Source: Candidatus Anammoxibacter sp. (lineage in GTDB: Bacteria; Planctomycetota; Brocadiia; Brocadiales; Anammoxibacteraceae). Taken from it: a stretch of DNA of 45,304 nt. Where the stretch lies: the NCBI GenBank assembly GCA_021777105.1, contig JAIQZQ010000023.1, positions 1 to 45,304 on the forward strand. The letters run 5' to 3'. The notes under the pieces are model-generated. The model did not search any database, was not told the origin of the DNA, and worked only from the letters and a program-made list of their open reading frames with translations. A program made the position numbers and the translations under genes. Shown piece after piece: positions 26,687 through 34,407 of the stretch (positions within the stretch are counted from its first letter, which is position 1; every line of letters begins with the position of its first letter).

Positions 26687-26983
26687 TTAGGTGTTTGAAT
26701 TTTTACAAACTTTTTCCTTCATTAGCTTTCCAACTTTGAACACTACAACGCTCTTTTCAGGCACATAGGCAACTTCGCCTGTTCTTGGGTTTCTGGCTTT
26801 GCGCGCCGCGCGTTTTCTGATCTCAAATACGCCAAAATCACGCAATTCAATCCTTCTACTCTCTGATAGTTCGCTGATTATTTCATCTAAAAACATTTGA
26901 ATGATTTCTTTGACAATGATGTGAGTGTTATCTGTCCTTCGCGCTATTTTTTCACACAAATCTCTTTTTGTTGTAGTCTGCAT
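26687..26983 (-). CDS. HU/IHF-family DNA-binding protein
   Basis: A 98-residue histone-like protein. N-terminal dimerisation helices (KRDLCEKIARRTDNTH) are followed by the beta-arm region with the family motif ELRDFGVFEIRKRAARKARNPRTGE and KVGKLMKE. It bends or wraps DNA non-specifically (HU) or, less likely, at sites (IHF subunit). It is somewhat longer than the typical 90 residues because of a short C-terminal tail. It is transcribed away from the ferredoxin-type gene. Confidence 0.9.
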   Translation of the reverse strand: MQTTTKRDLCEKIARRTDNTHIIVKEIIQMFLDEIISELSESRRIELRDFGVFEIRKRAARKARNPRTGEVAYVPEKSVVVFKVGKLMKEKVCKNSNT

Positions 26984-27299
26984 TTAACTATCTCTTATTG
27001 GGGTTAATTAAAAAATTTTTATAACAAAAATGGATGATTCTGTCCTGCAAAACCGCCACATACTAACATGACTTAAAGTCAAAGTCAATGATATTTTAAA
27101 ACATTTTTGGTCTCTTAATTTAGGGCCGATTTTATTAATTTTCCGTCCTCTATTCTGTAAAGTATTACATGATTTTTTTTCGGAGGAAATTATACCTCTT
27201 TTTGCCTTAAAATTGTTTTTCTCAATTTTTGCCTTGTGGGGTATAACCCGATTTTTTTGGATGATATTCTTAAACTTTTTAAAATTTTTTTTCGTTATT

Positions 27300-27313
27300 T
27301 TGACATAGATCAA
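27300..27313 (+). promoter_or_regulatory. FNR-type operator TTGAC-N4-ATCAA
   Basis: TTGACATAGATCAA differs by one base from the E. coli FNR consensus TTGAT-N4-ATCAA. Its centre is 27306.5. A -10-like TATACT at 27335-27340 places the predicted transcription start near 27347-27348, so the box is centred at about -41, the spacing of class II FNR/CRP activation. It faces the 4Fe-4S gene at 27413. Confidence 0.65.
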
Positions 27314-27412
27314 TGTAATGAAAAATATAAAACGTATACTTATTAGCATAATCGCATTTTTAAATTTTAAATCTTAAATTTTGTTTTAATTTTAACAGGA
27401 GGATCAGAAATA

Positions 27413-28159
27413 ATGAAAAGAGATATTGTGTTAATAGACGAAGAGAAATGCAATGGTTGCGGCGACTGCATAAACAACTGCGCTGAAGGCGCTATTGAAA
27501 TAATCGACGGCAAAGCCAAATTAATAAACGAAATCTATTGCGACGGCCTCGGAGCATGCCTGGGACATTGCCCGCAAGACGCCATTTCCATAGAGCAGAG
27601 GGATGCGCCTGATTTTGATGAAGAAGCGGTCAACGGCCATTTGGCCAACATAGGCAGGGAGCCGTTAAACGCCGGGCATCAGCCCGCGCCGCAAAGCAAA
27701 CCACACGCAGCAGGCGGAGGTTGCCCTTCGGCAAGGGTTATACAAAGAGATGTTTCGGCACAATGTTGCGATGTATCATCAAATGAAAACGCTCAATCAA
27801 TGTTGGCGCAATGGCCGGTTCAATTGACGTTAATCCCCCCTACCGCGCCGTTTCTGCAAAACGCAGACTTGCTTATCGCGGCTGATTGCGCGCCGTTTGC
27901 GTATCCGCGCTTCCACGAGAAATTTCTAAAAGGCAAAGCTCTTGTAATCGGCTGCCCAAAACTCGACGACCTCGACTTTTATATTGAAAAACTAACAAAT
28001 ATTTTCACCCAGGCCAACATTAAAAGTATAACCATTGCGCATATGGAGGTGCCGTGCTGTTTTGGATTGAACCACGCAGTTGACCAAGCCCTAGAATCTT
28101 CTAAAATAAAGATACCGGTCGAAGAGATCACTATCGGCATTGAAGGCGAGATAAAGTAA
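27413..28159 (+). CDS. 2[4Fe-4S] ferredoxin-domain protein with extra cysteines
   Basis: A 248-residue protein. Residues 1-60 hold two 4Fe-4S motifs: CNGCGDCINNC, and CDGLGACLGHCP, whose CxxxxCxxxCP spacing lacks the usual second Cys. A variable linker with GGGCPS and QCCD follows. The C-terminal half (ADLLIAADCAPFAYPRF, KALVIGCPKLDD, MEVPCCFGL) adds conserved cysteines, suggesting another cluster or redox site. AGGAGG precedes ATG 27413. Such proteins are common in anaerobes; the electron partner is unknown. The FNR-type site upstream implies induction without oxygen. The cupin gene follows after 357 bases and may share the regulation. Confidence 0.8.
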   Translation: MKRDIVLIDEEKCNGCGDCINNCAEGAIEIIDGKAKLINEIYCDGLGACLGHCPQDAISIEQRDAPDFDEEAVNGHLANIGREPLNAGHQPAPQSKPHAAGGGCPSARVIQRDVSAQCCDVSSNENAQSMLAQWPVQLTLIPPTAPFLQNADLLIAADCAPFAYPRFHEKFLKGKALVIGCPKLDDLDFYIEKLTNIFTQANIKSITIAHMEVPCCFGLNHAVDQALESSKIKIPVEEITIGIEGEIK

Positions 28160-28185
28160 GGCCAGGCAACAAGTTAGCGCATTCT

Positions 28186-28213
28186 GGATATTGGATACTG
28201 GATACTGGCAGCC
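28186..28213. repeat. Heptamer tandem repeat array 1
   Basis: Four consecutive units of exact period 7, each starting GG: GGATATT, GGATACT, GGATACT, GGCAGCC, running into a 12-base palindrome at 28208-28219. The phase rule matches the arrays at 44926 and 45112. Confidence 0.65.
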
Positions 28214-28452
28214 GGCTGCGGGAGACAACAATCTTATTGATTTTGCAAACTGCGAAGAGCAAATTGCCAACTGGGCTTGGATGCTGTACAAAAGCGCAAA
28301 GAGCCGTTCAACCCAGGATTTTAAGCCGAGAATTGCGCAACAGCATGTAAATAAACAACTTAGGGGCTGCGTATAATTTTTGCTACCCCTCTTATATATA
28401 AAGAGTTAAAATAAAAAGACTATTTAACGTGAATCTTTTCATATTTTTAACA

Positions 28453-28496
28453 GCAAGCCGCGAATTGAATACTGATTGTTCATATTCACGGCTTGC
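28453..28496 (+). promoter_or_regulatory. Leader hairpin upstream of cupin gene
   Basis: GCAAGCCG pairs perfectly with CGGCTTGC, extended inside by GAAT/ATTC. The structure ends nine bases before the GGAG of the cupin gene. It may be a leader stem or terminator of the upstream gene; there is no T-run. Confidence 0.4.
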
Positions 28497-28516
28497 AATC
28501 CTATTGGAGCAATGCC

Positions 28517-29140
28517 ATGGACGAGAATGAACGCATAATAAACTCAATTATAACAAGATTACAAGGCGTTATAGACGCCAAAAAGGCCGCCGCTATTTAC
28601 GAAGAAGCCGGCATTATCTTAAATGAGGGGAAAGCCCCTGTAATTAATGCCGACCCGGCAAAAGCGCTTAACGATCTGCTTTGCAACATTATTGATAAAG
28701 GCGATTATCTTGCCAAAATAACGTTGAGAAACGTTGCGGATGAAAATAACCTGAAAATTTGCCCACTTTGCACAGACAGTAAAAAGAAAAAATCCGAAGC
28801 CAAAAATTTTGTGGAGAACGGCGATGAACCCGAAATAAAAGCGGAAAATGCGCCAAAAGAAGAAAAACCGGACAAAGATCTTAACATAAACGTGCTCAAC
28901 AGCAGCCCTACCAGAAAGATCATACTCGTTTCATTGCGCAACGGAGCAACGCTTGACGACCATGCCGCAAATTGCCCCATATCGGTTGTATGCGTATCCG
29001 GCAATGGAACTTTCGAGGTTGAAGGCAAAACGCAGGATCTTAAAGAGGGCGTAGCATTGAGCCTTGACGCAAGAGTGGTTCACAACGTTAAAGCGAAAAA
29101 CGACCTTGAAATACTCATCACAAAATTTATGGCCGCATAA
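28517..29140 (+). CDS. Cupin-domain protein with N-terminal helical domain
   Basis: A 207-residue cytosolic protein. The N-terminal 85 residues (ITRLQGVIDAKKAAAIYEEAG, NADPAKALNDLLCNIIDKG) form an unrecognised helical domain ending in ICPLC. A charged linker leads to a C-terminal cupin barrel (GATLDDHAANCPISVVCVSG, GKTQDLKEGVALSL, RVVHNVKAKNDLEILIT). The usual HxH metal motif is reduced to a single His (DDHAANC), with a later His in VVHN; metal binding is uncertain. ATG 28517 has GGAG seven bases upstream. It may be co-regulated with the ferredoxin-like gene 357 bases upstream. Confidence 0.7.
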   Translation: MDENERIINSIITRLQGVIDAKKAAAIYEEAGIILNEGKAPVINADPAKALNDLLCNIIDKGDYLAKITLRNVADENNLKICPLCTDSKKKKSEAKNFVENGDEPEIKAENAPKEEKPDKDLNINVLNSSPTRKIILVSLRNGATLDDHAANCPISVVCVSGNGTFEVEGKTQDLKEGVALSLDARVVHNVKAKNDLEILITKFMAA

Positions 29141-29180
29141 ATCTTTCGGCGCAAACAATAAAGCTTCAAAACAGTTCTAA

Positions 29181-29747
29181 ATGCTTACAAAATCAGGACT
29201 TACAGATTATTTAATAAACCTTAACAACCTTGCCGTTCCTGATTTTACGACGTGGGAATTCACACCAGGCATGCTGTTTAACCAACCTCAAAAATGGTGG
29301 ACCGGCAACGAAAACAGACCCGCCCCTCATGAAGGCGTTGACTTCCATCTCTACAAAAACGTTTCCGGGCAAATACGACACCTGCCCACCTCAACAAAAA
29401 TACCCGCGCTTTTTGCCGGCTCAGTAGTCCAAATATGCGACGATTTCCTTGGCAAATCAATATTTGTCTGCGGAAATCACACCGACGCGCGCGGCAGCAG
29501 ACTACACACAATATACGCCCACATAACGCCTTACGATCATATTGAAATAGGCGCGCAAATAAAAGAAACCGATATAATAGCCGTAATCGCCGATTCAGCA
29601 AATAAACACCCCAAAATTCCGCCCCACCTCCACATTTCAACACTCCTGCTGCCAAAATCAACCCCCCGCAACCGGCTTAACTGGAAGACTTTAACCGGTT
29701 CAGATTTATATCATTTTTGCGACCCAATGGAATTTATTAACGCTTAA
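29181..29747 (+). CDS. M23 (LytM)-fold peptidase-like protein without signal peptide
   Basis: A 188-residue protein with the LytM zinc ligands in order: HEGVDFHLY (HxxxD) and PPHLHIS (HxH), with YAHITPYDHIEIGAQIKETDIIAVIA between, as in lysostaphin-type endopeptidases. Unlike most relatives it has no visible signal peptide or membrane segment, so it is either cytosolic or a non-peptidoglycan relative. It lies 40 bases after the cupin gene and is probably in its operon. Substrate unknown. Confidence 0.65.
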   Translation: MLTKSGLTDYLINLNNLAVPDFTTWEFTPGMLFNQPQKWWTGNENRPAPHEGVDFHLYKNVSGQIRHLPTSTKIPALFAGSVVQICDDFLGKSIFVCGNHTDARGSRLHTIYAHITPYDHIEIGAQIKETDIIAVIADSANKHPKIPPHLHISTLLLPKSTPRNRLNWKTLTGSDLYHFCDPMEFINA

Positions 29748-29928
29748 ATCCTCTTTGCATATATATAATTACCAAAATTATTATTATTTTGTTAATATAA
29801 TGGCCTAACACGGATAAACTGGAAAAGTAAAAATACAAAAACAACGTGGGTTAAAGTCTCTAGTTTGAACCAAGCCGGCGCTAAAGCAACTCAGCTGCGA
29901 ATTTAAAGATAAATACATAGTATTACTT

Positions 29929-29973
29929 ACGTCAATATGGTTCCAGTCAGAGACATTGAACCAACAAATAGCG
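29929..29973. repeat. GGTTCAA-type dispersed repeat, copy 2
   Basis: ACGTCAATATGGTTCCAGTC, then GACATTGAACCAAC. It lies in the lolC upstream gap (29748-30054), where a CGGATAAACTGGAAAAG element (about 29813) is the only other recurring text. Confidence 0.6.
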
Positions 29974-30054
29974 TTTTTCTCCTTTGCCGGCTTATCCAGA
30001 TTAAGGTGATCAAACCACTATTTACAAGATTTTTAAAAACCGCACAATTAAACA

Positions 30055-31311
30055 ATGTACAAACTATTTGTCAGCTTAAGGTATTTGCGCAAGAAAAAGG
30101 TCACTTTGATTGCCGTCGCAGGCATAGCAATCGGCGTAATGACACTTATTGTCGTCCTCTCGGTTATGAAAGGCTTTGACAAGGAGCTTCGCCAGCGCAT
30201 ACGCGGCACCCTCTCTCATATAATTGTGTACAAAAGCGGGTCCAACAAGTTTGAGAATTACAGAGAGATAATGGATCTGCTGAAAGCAACCGACCATATC
30301 GAGCATTGCGCCCCATATATTGAAAGCCCGGCCCTTATGCGCAAGCGAGGCATAAAGGAGTTTGTATACTTTAAAGGCATTGATCCTGTAGCCCAGGCCA
30401 AAGTCAGCGATTTTGGCGATTATATAAAGCCGTTCGGCGCCCAACCTGAAGGCCTCTTACACCGCCACGGCGAAAAGAAGCTTTACAGCGCCTTTGCCGG
30501 CATTGAACTACTGCGCACAGGCCCGGGCGATTACGAGACAAACCCTGAAAGCTTTCTGCCGAACAATGAAAAGATAGTGCTGGTAACACTCAAAGGGTGG
30601 GAATCAATAAGCGTAAAACCGTTTATTCTTGCGGGCAGGTTCCGCTCAGGCATGTACGATTTTGACAAAAGCTACATCTATATCCCCCTGAAAGCGGCCC
30701 AGGAGCTAATGGGAGTAACAGATTCCGTAACAGGCATTGAAGTAAAACTCGACAATTATAAATACGGCCCCCAGGTTAAAAAAGAGCTGCAAGAGAAACT
30801 AGGCTTCGGCTATTACGTCCAGACCTGGGAAGACGCCAGAAAAACCTTCCTGACCGCAGTCACAATCGAACGGCGTGTCATGTCCATAATACTTGGCTGC
30901 ATAATAATAGTAGCCGGTTTCTCAATACTGGCAATCTTGAGGATGGTAGTGCTTGAAAAAATGAAAGATATCGGCATACTCAAAGCCCTTGGCGCAACCG
31001 CTAAAGGCATAATGTCTATTTTCCTCCTGAACGGCCTTTTTATAGGCGTAATGGGAGCCGCCATGGGAGTCGTCATCGGCATCGCAATAGTCCTTAACAT
31101 AAACACTATTGAAAAAATTGTCTTCAACATATCAGGCTGGCGGCCGTTTCCCCCGGAAATATACTACTTTAACCAGATACCAACCGTAATAAGCCAACCG
31201 GACATCGCAGTCATTGCCGGATTAACAATCCTGAGCAGCCTCATATTCAGCCTCCAACCATCAATACGCGCCTCCCACTATAACCCAGTCGAAGTCCTAA
31301 GGTACGAATAA
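30055..31311 (+). CDS. lolC: Lipoprotein-releasing ABC transporter permease LolC/LolE
   Basis: A 418-residue inner-membrane permease of the MacB/FtsX class. TM1 lies near residues 15-38 (VAGIAIGVMTLIVVLSVMKG). A large periplasmic domain (about 45-265) is followed by three TM segments near 272-297, 318-345 and 380-402, and the coupling sequence KDIGILKALGATAKGI. With LolD it extracts lipoproteins for outer-membrane delivery. Only one permease gene is present, as in organisms using a LolC/E (LolF-like) homodimer. lolD is 11.6 kb away on the other strand. ATG 30055 lacks a strong ribosome-binding site. Confidence 0.85.
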   Translation: MYKLFVSLRYLRKKKVTLIAVAGIAIGVMTLIVVLSVMKGFDKELRQRIRGTLSHIIVYKSGSNKFENYREIMDLLKATDHIEHCAPYIESPALMRKRGIKEFVYFKGIDPVAQAKVSDFGDYIKPFGAQPEGLLHRHGEKKLYSAFAGIELLRTGPGDYETNPESFLPNNEKIVLVTLKGWESISVKPFILAGRFRSGMYDFDKSYIYIPLKAAQELMGVTDSVTGIEVKLDNYKYGPQVKKELQEKLGFGYYVQTWEDARKTFLTAVTIERRVMSIILGCIIIVAGFSILAILRMVVLEKMKDIGILKALGATAKGIMSIFLLNGLFIGVMGAAMGVVIGIAIVLNINTIEKIVFNISGWRPFPPEIYYFNQIPTVISQPDIAVIAGLTILSSLIFSLQPSIRASHYNPVEVLRYE

Positions 31312-31354
31312 AAACATTCTTTGCTTTTTGTTTTTCACTGATTTATTTTGGAGT

Positions 31355-31373
31355 GAATTAACCGTGTTAATTC
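31355..31373. repeat. GAATTAAC-cgt-GTTAATTC palindrome
   Basis: An eight-base perfect stem with a CGT loop, 44 bases after lolC. The same TTAACCGTGTTAA core with a matching GGAGT flank recurs at 36655-36673 after the FG-GAP gene. It is perhaps a 3'-end element or an operator. Confidence 0.55.
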
Positions 31374-31449
31374 TATAATATACATTTAAATCGTAGTATT
31401 TTTCAGGATAAAATGGATTTAAAACAAGTCTGAACACGCCTCTTCTATA

Positions 31450-31859
31450 TTATAAAAGCGATAGAAATTGTGAGGGGTTCACTATCTTTATTGACCTGCA
31501 TTCTTTTAGAGTCAGTAAATGAGGATCGCCGGAAATAATGAAATCAACATTGGCGTCAAATGCGCATGATAAAAATTTATTATCATGCGGATCTTTAGAA
31601 ATAAGGGAAATGATTTCGTTTGGTTCTACAAAGGAAGAATGAATAAATACAAATTCAATTATTTTGTTTCGTAAAGATTCATTAAATTGGAGCTTAGGAT
31701 AAAAAACGGTTCTTTTTATTTCATCAAAAATATCATTGCTTATAAAATTTGTTATTAAATTTTTTCAACAAGCAATAATATTTCTTCCGGTTTGCCGTCC
31801 CACCCAAAACCTGAAATAAAAATATTTGTGTCAATTACTACTTTTTTGATCTTGCCCAT
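31450..31859 (-). pseudogene. PIN-domain toxin with one-base frameshift
   Basis: From ATG 31859 the frame reads MGKIKKVVIDTNIFISG and continues to LLLVEKI, then stops. In the -1 frame the PIN domain resumes at once (NLITNFISNDIFDEIKR) and runs to FLSCAFDANVDFIISGDPHLLTL, ending at 31450. Adding one A to the A6 run (T6 on +, 31760-31765) restores a 136-residue PIN protein with its acidic residues (VIDTN, DEIKR, SGDPH). The start overlaps the antitoxin gene by 22 bases, a classic coupled TA layout. It may be a null toxin, transcriptional slippage or a sequence error. Confidence 0.75.
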
Positions 31860-32080
31860 TCAATTGCGTCCTTAACTATATCCGGGCTTAAAGATCTATC
31901 TTTTACAATCGTTGAAGCTTCATTGGTTATCTCATCTAACGTAGAAGAAGTAAAAGCTTTTTGGTTAAGCAACTCATCTATAATATCTTTTAATTCATTA
32001 GGCGTGTATTTAACTAAAGCCTTAATTAGCTGTTTCTTATCAAATTCTAAAGTTTGGACATTCATATTAAAACCAAGCAT
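31838..32080 (-). CDS. Antitoxin of PIN-type TA module
   Basis: An 80-residue small protein (or 75 from ATG 32065), helical and charged: KQLIKALVKYTPNELKDIIDELL and DAIEWARSKK. It precedes and overlaps the PIN toxin gene, as antitoxins of the COG1569-type PIN family do. It would neutralise the toxin by direct binding and may autoregulate. The toxin is frameshifted here, so the antitoxin might now be orphaned. No strong ribosome-binding site decides between the two starts. Confidence 0.65.
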   Translation of the reverse strand: MLGFNMNVQTLEFDKKQLIKALVKYTPNELKDIIDELLNQKAFTSSTLDEITNEASTIVKDRSLSPDIVKDAIEWARSKK

Positions 32081-32169
32081 AAATTTATAAAAACGTTTAA
32101 TATAAGAATATTTTAACGTTTAAATTATAGCTTAAATTGAGCAAATTTTGGCAATAAAAGTGTAAAACA

Positions 32170-32350
32170 TGAGAAAATATCGCCCTTTTTACCAATCCAC
32201 TGCAATGTGTGCCCATCCCTGACGCTTCCAAGACTTTTAGCCATATCTCCGGCACATGGTATACCCCCCCTACTGTTCACAAGTCGAGCTTGCCCTCTAT
32301 TCCAGATGGAGAATCAAAGTGACTTATACATCGCACACTGGTTCCGTGCC
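32170..32350. other. GC-richer unexplained segment
   Basis: This roughly 180-base stretch is visibly richer in G and C than the flanking AT-rich DNA and contains CCCCCCC. One plus frame is open from CCATCCCTGACG to TATACGGTTAA (PSLTLPRLLAISPAHG and so on) but has no start or recognised family. It may be a remnant of a mobile element or of an older gene. Confidence 0.3.
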
Positions 32351-32377
32351 TACTTATCAGGTTTATACGGTTAAGTT

Positions 32378-32680
32378 TCAAGAAACATCTTCCTCGTCAA
32401 AACCTAATGATTGTTCGTTGGTAAATCTGTTGTAAGCGTTTTTGGCGTCTTCGTAAGTCTCGTTATATCCTTCATAACTCCTTACAACTATGCTTCCAAA
32501 AAGAACTTCTTCAAATTCCGGGAACTCTTCAACGTTAAAGATTACAACCTTTCCCCTTTCACTCGCGCTTAACTCGTCCTCGTAAACTTCATCTCGTTTA
32601 ATTGCGGTTTCATCAAGAATAGACGGCCAAACCGTGTCGCCTATCTGAACTCCATTATATTCTAAAATATACGCTTTCAT
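32378..32680 (-). CDS. Hypothetical small acidic protein
   Basis: A 100-residue protein, rich in Glu and Asp, with no membrane segment or recognised domain: MKAYILEYNGVQIGDTVWPS, ERGKVVIFNVEEFPEFEEVL and a GFDEEDVS end. GGAGGT is well placed before ATG 32680, which supports it as a real gene. It sits between two PIN TA modules; a DNA-mimic or antitoxin-like role is possible but not shown. Confidence 0.55.
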   Translation of the reverse strand: MKAYILEYNGVQIGDTVWPSILDETAIKRDEVYEDELSASERGKVVIFNVEEFPEFEEVLFGSIVVRSYEGYNETYEDAKNAYNRFTNEQSLGFDEEDVS

Positions 32681-32714
32681 TTGGGACCTCCATTATGGTT
32701 GGTTATTATCTTAC

Positions 32715-32856
32715 AAGTTAAATTCTGACAAATTTTGACAAGATATTTAAATGCGCCGCCAAATTCCAGAATTAATACGTTAAGTTTTGCGAGCGACTGT
32801 AATCGTAAAACAAAAACGTTTAGAAGCTATCTGCAAGACTGCTTCAGCATTAATTT
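32715..32856. repeat. About 140-bp repeat, left inverted copy
   Basis: Reads from AAGTTAAATTCTGAC through ATTTAAATGCG, AATTCCAG.ATTAATACG and AAAACAAAAACGTTT to a CTGCAAGACTGCT..AGC hairpin. About 80 percent identical by eye to the reverse complement of 34143-34285, so the pair brackets the PIN/RHH module. Confidence 0.75.
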
Positions 32857-32861
32857 AACAA

Positions 32862-32932
32862 AAATCTCGGATTTTCACCTAAACTTTAGTTCACTTTTAA
32901 CTTTAGATCACTTTAGTCACTTTTCCGGTTTA
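32862..32932. repeat. 71-bp dispersed repeat, copy 2
   Basis: The same 71-base element as 6810-6880 (AAATCT..GATTTT.ACC, AACTTTAGATCACTTTAGTC), here running on into CCGGTTTATCCGG. It is not next to a gene end. The remainder of 32933-33259 holds a 26-codon minus frame at 33121-33201 that I do not call. Confidence 0.65.
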
Positions 32933-33259
32933 TCCGGGTTAGAATGTTAAACTTGAGTTAACCAGAAGGAACTTTCTGATTTTACTCATTGTTATCCTCA
33001 AAGGGGATAAATTGTTAAACTTTCAAATTGTATCACTACACTCAAAAGAGTCAACAGTTTTGTCATTGATAAAATTGCTATTCTCGAACAAACAGATTAG
33101 GATGAACTCCAATAGCTTCCCTATTCCCTATTAACCTCCCCTATCAGATTCAGCCAATGAGAGTCTTGCGCCTTGGCGGTTTCAAGTTTAACAAAAGACA
33201 TGTGATTTAATTTAAAATCATGCGCATGCAACAATGCCAAATATTATTTTAACAACAAA

Positions 33260-33288
33260 TTGATAAATGTAGTTGTATATGCTATCAT
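33260..33288 (+). promoter_or_regulatory. Sigma70-type promoter of PIN/RHH module, possibly leaderless
   Basis: TTGATA (33260-33265), a 17-base spacer, and TATCAT (33283-33288). Seven bases beyond the -10 is the A of the ATG at 33295, and no Shine-Dalgarno is present, so the mRNA may be leaderless. Confidence 0.5.
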
Positions 33289-33294
33289 AATTCA

Positions 33295-33729
33295 ATGGTA
33301 ATTACTGTTGATACCAATGTGATCTTTTCAGCCCTTTATAGCAATGTCGGCGCTTCAAACTTTATTTTACAATTAATATTAAATGAAAAAGTAAAGTTGG
33401 CCCTTTCTCCTCAAATTTATTTTGAATATTACGATGTCTTAACCAGAGAAGAGAATTTAACGTTACTTGGCTTATCAGTGGAGGAAGTTGAAAGCGTTCT
33501 GGATTTATTAGCTTTATTAGCGCAAAAACATTCTATTTATTTTCTAATTAGGCCTAATCTAATTGACGAAGATGATAACATGGTTTATGAATGCGCGTTT
33601 GTAAGCAATAGTGAATATTTAGTCACTTCAAATATTAGAGATTTTACAAATGCGGAATTAAAAGGTTTTGCTTTTAAGATTATAACTCCAAGAGATTTTT
33701 GTAAAATTTGGAGAACAAATTATGAATAG
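33295..33729 (+). CDS. PIN-domain toxin (type II TA)
   Basis: A 144-residue PIN-fold ribonuclease toxin. The acidic active-site residues expected of the family are present: ITVDTNVIFSAL, a Glu in the helix FEYYDVLTREE, DEDDNMVYECAF, and Asp in TSNIRDF. It would cleave RNA when freed from its antitoxin. The toxin gene comes first and overlaps the antitoxin gene by eight bases, the reverse of the usual order. The module is enclosed by inverted repeats at 32715-32856 and 34143-34285. Confidence 0.8.
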   Translation: MVITVDTNVIFSALYSNVGASNFILQLILNEKVKLALSPQIYFEYYDVLTREENLTLLGLSVEEVESVLDLLALLAQKHSIYFLIRPNLIDEDDNMVYECAFVSNSEYLVTSNIRDFTNAELKGFAFKIITPRDFCKIWRTNYE

Positions 33730-33985
33730 AAATCAAATTGTAACACTAAGATTGCCTGTGGATTTGAAAAGAAGGTTGGAAATGGAGGCCAAATCTCAGG
33801 GCGTGTCATTAAATCATTTAGCCGGTTATCTACTTAATATACAGATTACTCAAATGGAATTATTATCATCTCTAGAGTCGAAGTTGTCAAAGAAATCAAT
33901 CCCAAAATTAAAAGCTAAAGTAAACCGGATATTAGATAAGATTCCAGATAGAAGCGTTCCTGAATGGGATTTGCTTGAAAAATAA
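33722..33985 (+). CDS. Ribbon-helix-helix antitoxin
   Basis: An 87-residue protein with an N-terminal RHH motif (NQIVTLRLPVDLKRRLEMEA, SLNHLAGYLLN) and a C-terminal helix-linker (SIPKLKAKVNRILDKIPD) that probably covers the PIN active site. It is expected to bind its own promoter as a dimer and repress it. The start ATG lies inside the toxin gene, so translation is coupled. Confidence 0.75.
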   Translation: MNRNQIVTLRLPVDLKRRLEMEAKSQGVSLNHLAGYLLNIQITQMELLSSLESKLSKKSIPKLKAKVNRILDKIPDRSVPEWDLLEK

Positions 33986-34142
33986 TGAACTCACTCGCAC
34001 CATTTATATAACCTAAATTGAGCGATTTTAAATACCCCCCTCCCCTAATCCGGATAAACCGGAAAAGCGAAAGCAATATAAACCACAGATTTCACAGATT
34101 AAGAAGCAACCATAGATTACACAGATTAAAAGCGAAAAAACA

Positions 34143-34285
34143 AAATTAAAAGCTGGAGCAGTCTTGCAGACGGCTCCAAAACGTTTTTGTTTTGCGATTA
34201 GAGTCGCCCTCTAAACACACCGTATTAATCCTGGAATTTTATGACGCATTTAAATTTTCCGTCAAAAAATATCAGAATTTAACTA
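34143..34285. repeat. About 140-bp repeat, right inverted copy
   Basis: The reverse complement of the element at 32715-32856, including the GGAGC..GCTCC hairpin at its inner end. The 33986-34142 stretch also holds CCGGATAAACCGGAAAAG and two CACAGATT repeats (34080-34130). No gene is seen in 33986-34407. Confidence 0.75.
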
Positions 34286-34407
34286 ATAAGATACTTTTAG
34301 GTCAAATTTTCCGCGTGCTTTTATGTTCGTTTTATTAGATAATGTTGGTCTCTTAATTACGTGAGATTTGTTTATAGATTTATCTATCTTAATAATTGCA
34401 TTAAATT

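Noticed and set aside
27008..27349. 113-codon minus-strand frame rich in Lys, Ile and Phe
   Set aside because: Composition is that of AT-rich non-coding DNA, it has no recognisable domain, and it covers the FNR-type promoter of the plus-strand ferredoxin-like gene.
29181..29747. Secreted cell-wall hydrolase call for the M23-like protein
   Set aside because: The LytM ligands are present but no signal peptide or anchor is visible, so an envelope role is not supported.
33121..33201. 26-codon minus-strand frame (MSFVKLETAKAQDSHWLN...) with protein-like sequence continuing in another frame
   Set aside because: Too short to call, interrupted at once, no ribosome-binding site or family. It could be gene debris, but chance is not excluded.
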